NCBI GenBank assembly: GCA_039822045.1
Contig: JBCBMY010000011.1
Coordinates: 124,001-188,000, forward strand
Reading direction: 5' to 3'
Length of the DNA stretch: 64,000 bases
DNA from: HLUCCA09 sp039822045
GTDB lineage: Bacteria; Pseudomonadota; Alphaproteobacteria; Rhodobacterales; Rhodobacteraceae
In this document: positions 24,942 through 33,546 of the stretch, piece after piece
Layout: the number at the start of each line of letters is the position of its first letter
Position numbering within the stretch: position 1 is the stretch's first letter
Notes under the pieces: model-generated
Told to the model about the DNA's origin: nothing
Database searches by the model: none
What the model saw: only the letters and a program-made list of their open reading frames with translations
Program-made: the position numbers and the translations under genes

Positions 24942-25730
24942 ATGGCAGAGCTGATGACCGGCAAGCGCGGCCTGATCATGGGCGTGGCAAACGACCGCTC
25001 GATCGCCTGGGGCATTGCCAGAGCCATGCATGCTGAAGGAGCAGACCTGGCCTTTTCCTATCAGGGCGAGGCATTTGGCAAGCGGGTGGAACCGCTTGCC
25101 GCCTCGGTTGGGAGCGACGTGCTCCTCGATGTCGATGTGACCGACGATGCGTCGATGGATGCTGCTTTCTCGGACCTCGCCGAACGCTGGGGCAAGATCG
25201 ACTTTCTGGTGCATGCCATTGCATTTTCCGACAAGTCAGAGCTGACCGGGCGCTTCATCAACACCAGTCGCACCAATTTTCAGAACTCGCTGAACATCTC
25301 GTGCTACTCGCTGATCGACGTCGCCCGGCGCGGAGCGGAACTGATGCCGGACGGCGGCACGGTTCTGACGCTCACGTACCAGGGCTCGAACCGGGTGACG
25401 CCGTTCTACAATGTGATGGGCGTGGCAAAGGCGGCCCTTGAGTCAGCCGTTCGCTACCTCGCGAACGATCTCGGCCCGCAGGGTGTGCGCGTGAACGCAA
25501 TCTCGCCCGGTCCGATGAAAACGCTGGCGGGCGCCGCCATCGGGGGCGCCCGGCGCACCTTCCGACACACCGAGACCAACGCGCCAATGCGCGCAAACGC
25601 CACGCTCGATGCCGTTGGCGGCACGGCCGTATACCTGGCCTCGGACTACGGCGCCTGCACGACGGGCGAGATCGTCCATGTTGATGGCGGCTTCCACGTC
25701 CTGTCGATGCCGCAACCCGACACGCTCTGA
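24942..25730 (+). CDS. fabI: Enoyl-ACP reductase FabI (NADH)
   Basis: A 262-residue SDR-type enoyl-ACP reductase that completes each fatty-acid elongation cycle. The N-terminal GVANDRSIAWGIA nucleotide site is FabI-specific, and the catalytic Tyr-x6-Lys is in FYNVMGVAKAALE. It sits 5 bp after fabB, so the fabA-fabB-fabI operon covers dehydration, condensation and reduction. Alphaproteobacteria often have a second fabI elsewhere. Confidence 0.95.
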   Translation: MAELMTGKRGLIMGVANDRSIAWGIARAMHAEGADLAFSYQGEAFGKRVEPLAASVGSDVLLDVDVTDDASMDAAFSDLAERWGKIDFLVHAIAFSDKSELTGRFINTSRTNFQNSLNISCYSLIDVARRGAELMPDGGTVLTLTYQGSNRVTPFYNVMGVAKAALESAVRYLANDLGPQGVRVNAISPGPMKTLAGAAIGGARRTFRHTETNAPMRANATLDAVGGTAVYLASDYGACTTGEIVHVDGGFHVLSMPQPDTL

Positions 25731-25732
25731 GA

Positions 25733-25766
25733 GGTCGCGCTGCCCTCCCCGCCGCCGGGCGCGACC
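25733..25766. terminator. Possible hairpin between fabI and the VOC gene
   Basis: GGTCGCGC (25733-25740) pairs with GCGCGACC (25759-25766) just after the fabI stop and before the convergent gene's stop at 25797. The stem is 8 bp with an 18-nt GC-rich loop and no T-run, so termination is uncertain. Confidence 0.35.
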
Positions 25767-25796
25767 ACGCCCGTTCCGCGCCTGATCGCGTTCTGA

Positions 25797-26228
25797 TCAG
25801 ACGGGGACGTTCTCCAGTGAGGGCTCGCCTGGGGCGTCGGCGTCCCATTGGGAGACCGGGGTCATCAGGCCAACGACGGCGCCACCTGCGTCTCGCGCCA
25901 TAGCGATACGCCCGACCCCCGGAACCTCGTAAGGCTCACGTTCGACGTGCCCCCCCGCGGCCTTTGCCCGCTCCAGCGCTGAATCAACGTCGTCGACGGC
26001 GAGATAGGTCATCCAGTGCGGATAGCGGTCCGACGCAGAGGGCAGGCCCGCCGTGTCCATCATGCCCGCCACCGGTTTCCCGTGCGCATGGGCAATCAGA
26101 TAGACACCGTCGCCCATCGGCATTTCTTCAAAGCGCCAGCCGCACACAGTTTCGTAGTAGGCGCGGCATCCCGCAACGTCACCCGTCATCAACTCGCTCC
26201 ACCAGACAAGGCCATGCGTGGTGCTCAT
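25797..26228 (-). CDS. VOC (glyoxalase/bleomycin resistance) family protein
   Basis: A 143-residue vicinal-oxygen-chelate fold protein with two beta-alpha-beta-beta-beta modules: GLVWWSELMTGDVAGCRAYY at the start and YLAVDDVDSALERAKAAGG in the second half. Metal-ligand residues are not all obvious. Family members act as dioxygenases, isomerases or binding proteins. ATG 26228 has AGGAGGAGAG upstream. It stands alone, divergent from phyR. Confidence 0.85.
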   Translation of the reverse strand: MSTTHGLVWWSELMTGDVAGCRAYYETVCGWRFEEMPMGDGVYLIAHAHGKPVAGMMDTAGLPSASDRYPHWMTYLAVDDVDSALERAKAAGGHVEREPYEVPGVGRIAMARDAGGAVVGLMTPVSQWDADAPGEPSLENVPV

Positions 26229-26335
26229 CGCTCTCTCCTCCTCCTGAAATTCCGGGATGCGCGCAGTATGCAAACCTGCCGCGGCCAGACCAAGGCCGCA
26301 CAGGGTCGCGCCTGGTATTTTGCAACTGCAGCAAT

Positions 26336-26360
26336 GGAACCATTGGGCCCCTAGCGCGTT
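26336..26360 (+). promoter_or_regulatory. EcfG (general stress sigma) promoter of phyR
   Basis: GGAAC (26336-26340), then exactly 16 bp, then CGTT (26357-26360) is a perfect match to the alphaproteobacterial EcfG consensus GGAAC-N16-17-CGTT. Transcription would start near 26367, about 24 nt before the chosen phyR ATG. Confidence 0.8.
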
Positions 26361-26390
26361 AAGGTTGGGACAACTTAGGGAGAGATGCGC

Positions 26391-27221
26391 ATGACCGCGC
26401 TCCACAGATCCTGCGCGCCGCAAGCCGCCTCGCTTATTGCCGCCATGCCATCGCTGCGGCGCCTGGCGCGCGCTCTGACCGGCGAACAGGCCACCGGAGA
26501 CCATTATGCGCTGGCAGCTCTCGACGCCCTGACGGTCGAGCCGGACCTGGGCGCTGGGTCATCGACCGCGAAGCTCGCCCTCTTCCGCGCGTTCCTCGAC
26601 ATTTGGGCGACCACGGGGCAGCCCTCGGGCAACCCAGGCAGCATGGCCCGCGCCGCGGCCGGGCGGCGCGCGGAAGCCGGCCTCGTGGCGCTGGAGCCCG
26701 TAAGTCGGGCCGCGCTGCTCCTGTCGACGCTTGAGGGTCTGCCGCTGCAGAGCGTGGGCGAAGTCCTGCGGCTTTCATCCCAGGAGGCGGGCCACCACGT
26801 TGCTCGGGCGCAGGAGAGTATGGCCTCGGCGGTTGGCGCACGGATTTTGATCATCGAGGACGAGCCGATCATCGCCATGAACCTGGAGATGCTCGCCTCG
26901 GATGCTGGCCATCATGTTAGTGGCATCGCACGCACGCGGGCGCGGGCGGTCGAGCTTGGGATGCAGCAGCGCCCCGATCTGATCCTGGCCGACATTCATT
27001 TGGCCGACCATTCCTCGGGCATCGAGGCTGTGTCGGACCTGATGGATATGTTCGGCGACATCCCCGTGATTTTCATCACCGCCTTTCCTGAGCGTCTGTT
27101 GACAGGCGCCGGTCGCGAGCCGGCCTTCCTGATCGCGAAACCGTTTGAGGAATGCCAGGTGGAAAGCGCAATCGCACAGGCCGTGTTCTTCACCCGCGAG
27201 CAGCGCGCCGTGCCGGCCTGA
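26391..27221 (+). CDS. phyR: PhyR-type general stress response regulator
   Basis: A 276-residue response regulator with the reversed PhyR layout: an N-terminal sigma-factor-like domain (about 1-140) and a C-terminal receiver (about 148-265). The receiver has the acidic pair in ILIIEDEPIIAMN, the phospho-acceptor Asp in LILADIHLAD, and the Lys in LIAKPFEE. Phosphorylated PhyR binds the anti-sigma factor NepR and frees EcfG. ATG 26391 is favoured over 26385 because GGGAGAG is spaced correctly. No nepR or ecfG lies adjacent, which is unusual. The promoter is EcfG-type, giving positive feedback. Confidence 0.9.
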   Translation: MTALHRSCAPQAASLIAAMPSLRRLARALTGEQATGDHYALAALDALTVEPDLGAGSSTAKLALFRAFLDIWATTGQPSGNPGSMARAAAGRRAEAGLVALEPVSRAALLLSTLEGLPLQSVGEVLRLSSQEAGHHVARAQESMASAVGARILIIEDEPIIAMNLEMLASDAGHHVSGIARTRARAVELGMQQRPDLILADIHLADHSSGIEAVSDLMDMFGDIPVIFITAFPERLLTGAGREPAFLIAKPFEECQVESAIAQAVFFTREQRAVPA

Positions 27222-27336
27222 GCGCGCGCGCTGAGGCGGATATCTCAGAACGATCCGGCGGTTTGCCGGGCTGGGCGTTCCCTTCCCGCGCACGCTGTGG
27301 TTAATCTCGCGCCGAGTCCTCTTTAGCGAGAGTCCA

Positions 27337-28026
27337 ATGCCGGCATCCGTTGTCGTCTTCGACGCCTATGGCACCCTGTTTGACGTAAACGCCGCCGCGC
27401 GCCGCGCTGCCGCGGAACCGGGACGCGCTGCGCTTGCCGAGAAACAGGCGGAGTTGGCCCGCATCTGGCGCGAAAAGCAGGTGGGGTACAGCTGGTGGCG
27501 CGCGATCACCGACACCTACGTGCCGTTTCGGCAGGTGACCGAAGAGGCGCTGGACTATGCGCTCGATGCGGTGGGTCTGAGCGGCGACGCCGATCTTCGC
27601 ACCGCGCTTCTTGCCCTCTATTGGGCGCTTGATGCCTATCCCGAGGTGCCCGACACCCTGGCAGCCCTTGGGGCGGCTGGGATCCCGGCCGCGATCCTCT
27701 CGAACGGCTCGCCCGACATGCTGGACGGGGCCATTGCGGCGGCGGGTATTGGGGATGCGCTCGACGCGGCCCTGTCGGTGGCCGACGTCGGCACGTTCAA
27801 GCCCTCGGCCCCGGTCTATGACATGGTGGGGGCTCGCTATGGCTGCGCCCCGGCCGACGTGCTCTTTATCTCGTCAAACGGGTGGGATGTGTGCGCCGCC
27901 GCGGGCTACGGCTTTCGCACGGCCTGGGTGAACCGCGCCGGCGCCCCGGTCGAACGCCTGCCCACGCAGCCCGACCGCACGATTACGGACCTCACGCCCG
28001 TTCCCGAGCTCGCACGGCGCCAATGA
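27337..28026 (+). CDS. Haloacid dehalogenase type II (HAD superfamily)
   Basis: A 229-residue HAD hydrolase matching L-2-haloacid dehalogenases. The nucleophile Asp lies in VVFDAYGTLFD, with SNGSPDM (motif II), FKPSAPVYD (motif III Lys) and FISSNGWDVCAA (motif IV) as in the type II enzymes. It hydrolyses short 2-haloacids in family members. It overlaps the next hydrolase gene by 4 nt (ATGA), beginning a run of co-directional metabolic genes. Confidence 0.88.
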   Translation: MPASVVVFDAYGTLFDVNAAARRAAAEPGRAALAEKQAELARIWREKQVGYSWWRAITDTYVPFRQVTEEALDYALDAVGLSGDADLRTALLALYWALDAYPEVPDTLAALGAAGIPAAILSNGSPDMLDGAIAAAGIGDALDAALSVADVGTFKPSAPVYDMVGARYGCAPADVLFISSNGWDVCAAAGYGFRTAWVNRAGAPVERLPTQPDRTITDLTPVPELARRQ

Positions 28027-28859
28027 CAGAGAGCTTCACGACGTCCGACGGGCTGCGGCTGGCCTATGATGACCGGGGAACGGGGCACCCGCTGTTGTGC
28101 CTGCCGGGCCTCACGCGCAACATGGCCGACTTCGAACCAGTGGTGGACGCGTTTGGCGACGTGGCGCGGATCATCCGGTTGGACCCGCGCGGGCGTGGCG
28201 CGTCGGACTATGACCCGGACTGGCGCAACTACAACCTGATCCGCGAGAGCCGTGATGCGCTGGAGTTGCTCAGCCATCTCGGGCTGGACCGTGCCTCGAT
28301 CCTCGGCACATCTCGCGGCGGGCTGATCGCACTGTCGCTCGGGGTGGCGCAAGCCGATCGCCTGTTGGGAGCGGTGTTTGTCGATGTCGGGCCGGCAATC
28401 GACCCCAAGGGGCTGGCGCAGATCATGGGCTATCTGGGCAACCGACCACCCTATCGGAGCTATGAGGACGCGGCGGACAGGCTGCCCGACGATATGGCGC
28501 CTCGCTTCGCGAACGTGCCGCGCGAAACGTGGCGCGCCTTCGCGGAACGCGTATGGCGCGAGGCGCCCGACGGGCTCGACCTGCGCTACGACCCGATGTT
28601 GCGCAAGGCGGTGCTAGAAGCGTCGGCCGCGGGCGCCCTGCCCGATCTCTGGCCGCTCTTCGACCATTTTCATCAGATGCCGACGGCGCTGATCCGCGGC
28701 GCGAATTCCGATCTGTTAACGGCCGAGACCGCCGACGAAATGCGCAAGCGCCAGCCCGGAATGATCTTTGGCGAGGTGCCCGACCGCGGCCACGTGCCCT
28801 TCCTGGACGAAGCCGAGAGCCGCAAGGTTATCCATTCCTATCTGGAGGCTGTCGCATGA
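28023..28859 (+). CDS. Alpha/beta fold hydrolase
   Basis: A 278-residue alpha/beta hydrolase. The nucleophile is Ser97 in LGTSRGG, the oxyanion region is in LCLPGLTRN, and the C-terminal His is in RGHVPFLDE. Start and stop both overlap neighbours by 4 nt (ATGA), so the dehalogenase, this gene and the dehydratase form a tightly coupled operon. The substrate is unknown; an ester or haloalkane-like substrate fits the neighbour but is inference. Confidence 0.87.
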   Translation: MTESFTTSDGLRLAYDDRGTGHPLLCLPGLTRNMADFEPVVDAFGDVARIIRLDPRGRGASDYDPDWRNYNLIRESRDALELLSHLGLDRASILGTSRGGLIALSLGVAQADRLLGAVFVDVGPAIDPKGLAQIMGYLGNRPPYRSYEDAADRLPDDMAPRFANVPRETWRAFAERVWREAPDGLDLRYDPMLRKAVLEASAAGALPDLWPLFDHFHQMPTALIRGANSDLLTAETADEMRKRQPGMIFGEVPDRGHVPFLDEAESRKVIHSYLEAVA

Positions 28860-29845
28860 CACCAGACGCCGGCGCGCCGTCGCGCGAGCGGATTGCCGAA
28901 GCGGCCGGGCGGCTGCGGGGCGTGGCCCGGCGCACGCCGCTTCTGTCCTCGCCCTATCTCGACGAGATCGCGGGCCGCCCGCTGTGGGTCAAGGCGGAGT
29001 GCCTGCAGCATACGGGCTCGTTCAAGTTCCGGGGCGGCTGGGCCGCGTTGACCGCCCTTCCGGAAGGCACCAAGGGCGTCTTGACCTATTCGTCTGGCAA
29101 TCACGCGCAAGGGGTGGCGCGGGCCGCCGAGATGCTGGGCCTGCCCGCGGTGATCGTGATGCCGCACGACGCACCCGCGCAGAAGCGCAACAACACCGCC
29201 GCCATGGGCGCCGAGATCGTCGGCTATGATCGCCATGGGGAGGATCGCGAGGCCATTGGCGGGCCTATGGCAAGGAAGCGCGGCCTGCACCTTGTGAAGC
29301 CCTACGACGACCCGGATGTGATCGCGGGCCAGGCGTCGGTCGGCCTTGAGATCGCCGAACAGGCGGCCGAGGCCGGGATTGCCGGGGGCACCGTGATCGT
29401 TTGCTGCGGCGGCGGCGGCCTGACCGCGGGCACGGCGCTGGCCTTTGAGGAGGCCGCCCCGGGCTTTACCGTCCGTCCGGCCGAGCCTGAGGGCTATGAC
29501 GACGTCGCGCGGTCGCTGGCCGCGGGGCACCGCATGGCGAACCAAGCCCGGCCCCGATCGCTTTGCGACGCCATTCTGACCCCGGTACCCGGCGAGATCA
29601 CCTTTCCGATCATGCACCGCCTTTGTGGCCCCGGGCTCGCGGTGACCGATAACGAAGCCCTGCACGCGATGGCATTGGCCTTTGCCCGGCTGAAACTGGT
29701 GCTCGAGCCCGGGGGCGCCGTAGCACTCGCGGCGGCCCTGTTTCACGGCGATGCGTTGGCCGACGGCCCGGTGATCGCAGTCGCGACCGGCGGCAATGTG
29801 GAGGCCGACATCTTTGCCGAAGCCCTCCGCCGCTTTCCCGTCTGA
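28856..29845 (+). CDS. PLP-dependent threonine/serine dehydratase-like enzyme
   Basis: A 329-residue fold-type II PLP enzyme. The Schiff-base Lys57 lies in GSFKFRGG, SSGNHAQGVA binds the substrate carboxylate, and CCGGGGLTAG is the phosphate-binding loop. It lacks the C-terminal regulatory ACT-like domain of biosynthetic threonine deaminase, so it is a catabolic type (serine/threonine or hydroxy-aspartate dehydratase). It is co-transcribed with two hydrolase genes. Confidence 0.88.
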   Translation: MTPDAGAPSRERIAEAAGRLRGVARRTPLLSSPYLDEIAGRPLWVKAECLQHTGSFKFRGGWAALTALPEGTKGVLTYSSGNHAQGVARAAEMLGLPAVIVMPHDAPAQKRNNTAAMGAEIVGYDRHGEDREAIGGPMARKRGLHLVKPYDDPDVIAGQASVGLEIAEQAAEAGIAGGTVIVCCGGGGLTAGTALAFEEAAPGFTVRPAEPEGYDDVARSLAAGHRMANQARPRSLCDAILTPVPGEITFPIMHRLCGPGLAVTDNEALHAMALAFARLKLVLEPGGAVALAAALFHGDALADGPVIAVATGGNVEADIFAEALRRFPV

Positions 29846-29856
29846 CCCGCTGGTCC

Positions 29857-30702
29857 ATGTCCGACAATCTTGCCCGCCTGTTCGCCCGTCGGTTTCCCAC
29901 AGACGACACGCGCCCCGACACGACGGCGGTCGCGGGCCGGCCGGGCGGCACGACGCTTGAGGGCATGGCCGGCCGTGGCTCGTGCCGGGCCTTCACCAAT
30001 GAGGCGCCTGGTGACGCGCTGGTGGACGTGCTTGCGGCGATCGCCCTGTCGGCCCCGACCAAGAGCGACCTGCAGCAGCGCGATATCGTGGTCGTTCGCG
30101 ATCAGGAGATCCGGGATGCCCTTGATGCCTGTGTGCCCGCGCAGGCCTGGCTTGCGGGCGCGCCCCTTCTTCTGGTCTTTTGCGGCAACAACCGCCGGCA
30201 GCGCCTGATCCACGAATGGTGGGGGCGCCCGTTTGCCAACGATCACATGGACGCACCGTTCAACGCGGCGGTCGATGCGGGGATCGCGCTCGGCGCCTTT
30301 GTTACGGCGGCCGAGGCGATGGGCCTGGGCACCTGCCCCGTCAGCGGCCTGCGCGACCGGGCGGATCAGGTGTCGGAACTGTTGGGCCTGCCCGACCATG
30401 TCTTCCCGGTGGCGGGCCTTGCGCTGGGCTATCCGGCAGCGCCCCCGCCTGTGTCGCCGCGTTTGCCGCTGCGGGCGACCCTGCACCGCGACCGATATGG
30501 CGAGGGCGATCTGCGCGCCGAGGTCGCCACCTACGATGCCGCTCGCGCCGAGATGCAGCCCTATGCCCGCCAGCGCGCGCCCGAAACGTTTGGCACCGCC
30601 GAGACCTATACGTGGTCCGACGACAAGACGCGCCAATACGCCCGGCCCGAGCGCGCAGGCTTCGGTGCGTTTCTCCGGCGCAAGGGCTTTCGGCTGGACT
30701 GA
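29857..30702 (+). CDS. Nitroreductase family protein
   Basis: A 281-residue FMN-dependent nitroreductase-fold protein. Family features include a GRGSCRAFTNEAP start region, SAPTKSDLQQRDIVVV, and DAGIALGAFVTAAEAMGLGTCPVSGLR near the flavin site. It is larger than typical oxygen-insensitive NfsB enzymes. It begins 11 bp after the dehydratase gene, in the same operon. The physiological substrate is unknown. Confidence 0.85.
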   Translation: MSDNLARLFARRFPTDDTRPDTTAVAGRPGGTTLEGMAGRGSCRAFTNEAPGDALVDVLAAIALSAPTKSDLQQRDIVVVRDQEIRDALDACVPAQAWLAGAPLLLVFCGNNRRQRLIHEWWGRPFANDHMDAPFNAAVDAGIALGAFVTAAEAMGLGTCPVSGLRDRADQVSELLGLPDHVFPVAGLALGYPAAPPPVSPRLPLRATLHRDRYGEGDLRAEVATYDAARAEMQPYARQRAPETFGTAETYTWSDDKTRQYARPERAGFGAFLRRKGFRLD

Positions 30703-30722
30703 CGCCATGCTCTAACAGTCCT

Positions 30723-31973
30723 ATGTCAATCCAGGCTGACACTCCCGGTTCGAAGGCGCGGAGCACGCTACCCCTCATTTTCATCCTGACGACGCTGGTG
30801 ATCGACGCGATGGGGATAGGTCTCATCCTGCCAGTGATGCCGGATCTCATCCGGGATGTCTCGGGCGGGGGGCTGGCGCAAGCCGCCGTGTGGGGCGGCG
30901 TACTGTCAACCTCGTTTGCCGTGATGCAGTTCCTATTCTCGCCGCTCCTGGGTGCCCTCTCTGACGCCCATGGCCGGCGTCCGGTTCTGCTGGTTTCGCT
31001 TGGCGTGATGAGCGCGGCCTATCTCACCATGGCGGTCGCACCTGAGATGGGGCTCTTGCTTGCAGCGCGGATCGTCTCGGGGATCACCGGGGCGACGGTG
31101 GCCACAGGCAACGCCGTGATCGCCGACATCTCGACCCGGGAGCAGAAGGCCGCGCGCTTTGGTCTCGTCGGCGCGGCGTTCGGAATGGGCTTTGTGTTCG
31201 GCCCGCTCCTTGGCGGGCTCCTCGGCGAACTGGGCCCCCGGGCGCCGTTCTATGCCGCGGCTGGCCTCGCCTTTGCAAATTGTGTGTTCGGCGCGCTCGT
31301 TCTGCCCGAAACGCTGCGCCCGGATCTCCGGCGGCGGATGCGGCTCAGCCGCGCAAACCCGTTCAACGCGGCCTCGGATCTTGGGCGGTTGCCCGGAATC
31401 ACCCGGCTCGTCACCGTCTACTTTCTCTACGAGTTCGCCTTCTATGTTTATCCCGCATGTTGGTCGTTCTTCACGCAGGCCCGGTTCGGATGGTCGACGG
31501 CGACGATCGGTCTGTCACTTGCGCTCTTTGGCCTGGCCGTGGGCGCCGTTCAGGGCGGGCTCATCCGGCTGGTGCTGGCCCGGCTCGGCGAGAACGGGAC
31601 AATCATCTATGGCCTCGCCTTCAATATCCTGGCGTTCCCGGCCATCGCCTTTGTCTCCAATGGTACTCTGGCGCTGATCCTGACCCCGCTGATCGCGCTG
31701 GGCGCTGTGGTTATGCCGGCACTCCAGGCCAAGATGTCGTCGGCCGTGCCCGACGACCAACAGGGGACGTTGCAGGGCGTCGTGGCCTCGGCGCGTTCGC
31801 TCGCAATGATCCTGTCACCAATGGCGATGACCGGGATCTTCTTCGCCTTCACCCGGGACGGGGCCGCCGTGTGGTTTCCGGGCGCTCCGTTCCTGCTATC
31901 CATGGCACTCATGGTCGTCTGCGGGATTGTTTATGTCGCACGCCCGCGCGAAGCGCCGGCTACGCCACGGTGA
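30723..31973 (+). CDS. MFS transporter, TetA-like drug/metabolite exporter
   Basis: A 416-residue, 12-helix major facilitator. Loop 2-3 carries GALSDAHGRRPVLL, and motif C of antiporters appears as GAAFGMGFVFGPLLGGLLGE. The overall form is that of TetA(class A/C)-like proton antiporters. ATG 30723 is 20 bp after the nitroreductase stop. Tetracycline as substrate should not be assumed, as many alphaproteobacterial members export other compounds. It is probably the end of the dehalogenase operon. Confidence 0.88.
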   Translation: MSIQADTPGSKARSTLPLIFILTTLVIDAMGIGLILPVMPDLIRDVSGGGLAQAAVWGGVLSTSFAVMQFLFSPLLGALSDAHGRRPVLLVSLGVMSAAYLTMAVAPEMGLLLAARIVSGITGATVATGNAVIADISTREQKAARFGLVGAAFGMGFVFGPLLGGLLGELGPRAPFYAAAGLAFANCVFGALVLPETLRPDLRRRMRLSRANPFNAASDLGRLPGITRLVTVYFLYEFAFYVYPACWSFFTQARFGWSTATIGLSLALFGLAVGAVQGGLIRLVLARLGENGTIIYGLAFNILAFPAIAFVSNGTLALILTPLIALGAVVMPALQAKMSSAVPDDQQGTLQGVVASARSLAMILSPMAMTGIFFAFTRDGAAVWFPGAPFLLSMALMVVCGIVYVARPREAPATPR

Positions 31974-32006
31974 TCTTTCGGCATCGCGAGTGCCAAGGAG
32001 AGTGCC

Positions 32007-32171
32007 GTGCCCCGCATCAAAGCCGCTGTCTGCCGCACCCACAGCGCTCGATTGGCCATCGAACAGGTCGACCTGGCCGGGCCTGAGCCGGGCGAAGTCC
32101 GCGTTGGACCCGAGGCAGTGGCCGACGCCAAGGCCGGCCACGCGCGGCGCAACGTGATCATTTTCGACTGA
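32007..32171 (+). pseudogene. Internally deleted alcohol dehydrogenase remnant
   Basis: A 54-codon frame from GTG 32007. Residues 1-33 (PRIKAAVCRTHSARLAIEQ at the start) match the N-terminus of zinc-dependent alcohol dehydrogenases. Residues about 38-54 (VADAKAGHARRNVIIFD) match the extreme C-terminus of the same family. The roughly 300 residues between, with all zinc and NAD sites, are missing, and the junction after V33 is in frame. This is best read as a remnant after an internal deletion. A functional micro-protein is unlikely. Confidence 0.7.
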
Positions 32172-32277
32172 TCTGACGTCCGCCCTGGCCCCACGCCGCC
32201 GGTTTGCGCCAGACTGGCCAAGGGGGCCGCGACGCACGGGCAAAGGCGGCGAACCCGACGAACGGAGGCTACGCGCC

Positions 32278-33519
32278 ATGAAGCTTGCAGATCTCGAGAT
32301 CATCGTGACCGCGCCACCGCCGCCGGGCTGGGGCGGGCGCTATTGGCAATTCGTGAAGGTCACCACGGCCTGTGGGATCGTGGGGTGGGGTGAGGTCTAT
32401 GCCGCGGCCGTGGGCCCTGACGCCATGGCTGCCGTGACGCGCGATGTGTTCGAGCGGCACATGGCCGGCGAGAACCCGGAGAATGTCGAGCTTATGTTCC
32501 GCCGCGCCTATTCCAGCGGCTTCACCCAGCGGCCCGATCCCACGGTCATCGGCGCATTCTCGGGCCTCGAAATCGCCTGCTGGGACATTCTGGGAAAGGC
32601 GCGCGGGCGCCCCGTTTGGGCGCTTCTCGGGGGCCGGATGAATGATCGCCTGCGGGCCTATACATACCTCTATCCCCAGTCGCACCAGGACCCGATCGCG
32701 TTCTTCCACGATGCCGACGCACACGCCGCCGAGGCCGCGCGCCGGGTTGAGGCGGATGGCTTCACCGCGCTGAAATTCGACCCCGCCGGGCCCTACACAA
32801 TTCGCGGCGGGCACCAGCCGGCGATGCGCGATATCTCACGGTCTGCCGCGTTCTGCGCCAAGATCCGCGACGCTGTGGGCGACCGGGCGGACCTGCTATT
32901 TGGCACCCACGGCCAGTTCACGCCTGCAGGCGCCCTCCGACTTGCCAAGGCGATCGAGCCCTACGCCCCGCTTTGGTTCGAGGAGCCCGTGCCGCCCGAC
33001 GATGTCGCGGCGATGGCGCAGGTTGCTGCCGGAACGTCCCTGTCTGTCGCGACCGGGGAGAGGCTGACGACAAAGGCCGAGTTTGCGCCGCTTCTGACAG
33101 CCCGTGCCGTTGCCATCGCGCAGCCGGCCACGGGCCGGTCGGGCGGGATCTGGGAGACCAAAAAGATCGCAGCCATCGCCGAGGCATGCAGCGCCCAGAT
33201 CGCGCCCCACCTCTATGCCGGTCCGGTAGAGTGGGCCGCGAACGTGCATCTGGCGACGTCCTGCCCCAACCTGCTGCTTGTCGAGACGATCGGCACAGGC
33301 GGCGACTTTCACCGCGCGCTCATCGGCGATGCAATCGGGTTCGACGCCGGATATCTGATTCCCCCCGATGGGCCCGGGCTTGGCATCGAGGTGAACGAAG
33401 AGGTCGCGCGTGCCCATCCGTTCGCGGGCGACGGCCTGCACCTGCAGATGCAAGACGCGCCCTGCGATTACTCCGAAGAGAACCTGTTTGCAGGCGGGGC
33501 CCCACCGAGTGCGACGTAG
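32278..33519 (+). CDS. Mandelate racemase/muconate lactonizing (enolase superfamily) enzyme
   Basis: A 413-residue enolase-superfamily protein with N-terminal capping domain and C-terminal barrel. Visible active-site strands include ALKFDPAG (Lys/Asp strand), LLFGTHGQFTP, PLWFEEPVPPDD (metal Glu) and TGERLTTK (metal Glu). HLYAGPVEWAAN follows at the position of the catalytic His strand. Family members are sugar-acid dehydratases or racemases. The third-strand ligand usually in VDxHGR appears as GTHGQ here. ATG 32278 has ACGGAGG upstream. Its substrate is unknown. Confidence 0.85.
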   Translation: MKLADLEIIVTAPPPPGWGGRYWQFVKVTTACGIVGWGEVYAAAVGPDAMAAVTRDVFERHMAGENPENVELMFRRAYSSGFTQRPDPTVIGAFSGLEIACWDILGKARGRPVWALLGGRMNDRLRAYTYLYPQSHQDPIAFFHDADAHAAEAARRVEADGFTALKFDPAGPYTIRGGHQPAMRDISRSAAFCAKIRDAVGDRADLLFGTHGQFTPAGALRLAKAIEPYAPLWFEEPVPPDDVAAMAQVAAGTSLSVATGERLTTKAEFAPLLTARAVAIAQPATGRSGGIWETKKIAAIAEACSAQIAPHLYAGPVEWAANVHLATSCPNLLLVETIGTGGDFHRALIGDAIGFDAGYLIPPDGPGLGIEVNEEVARAHPFAGDGLHLQMQDAPCDYSEENLFAGGAPPSAT

Positions 33520-33546
33520 GCCGGCGCGAACCGGGCGACCCCCGGC

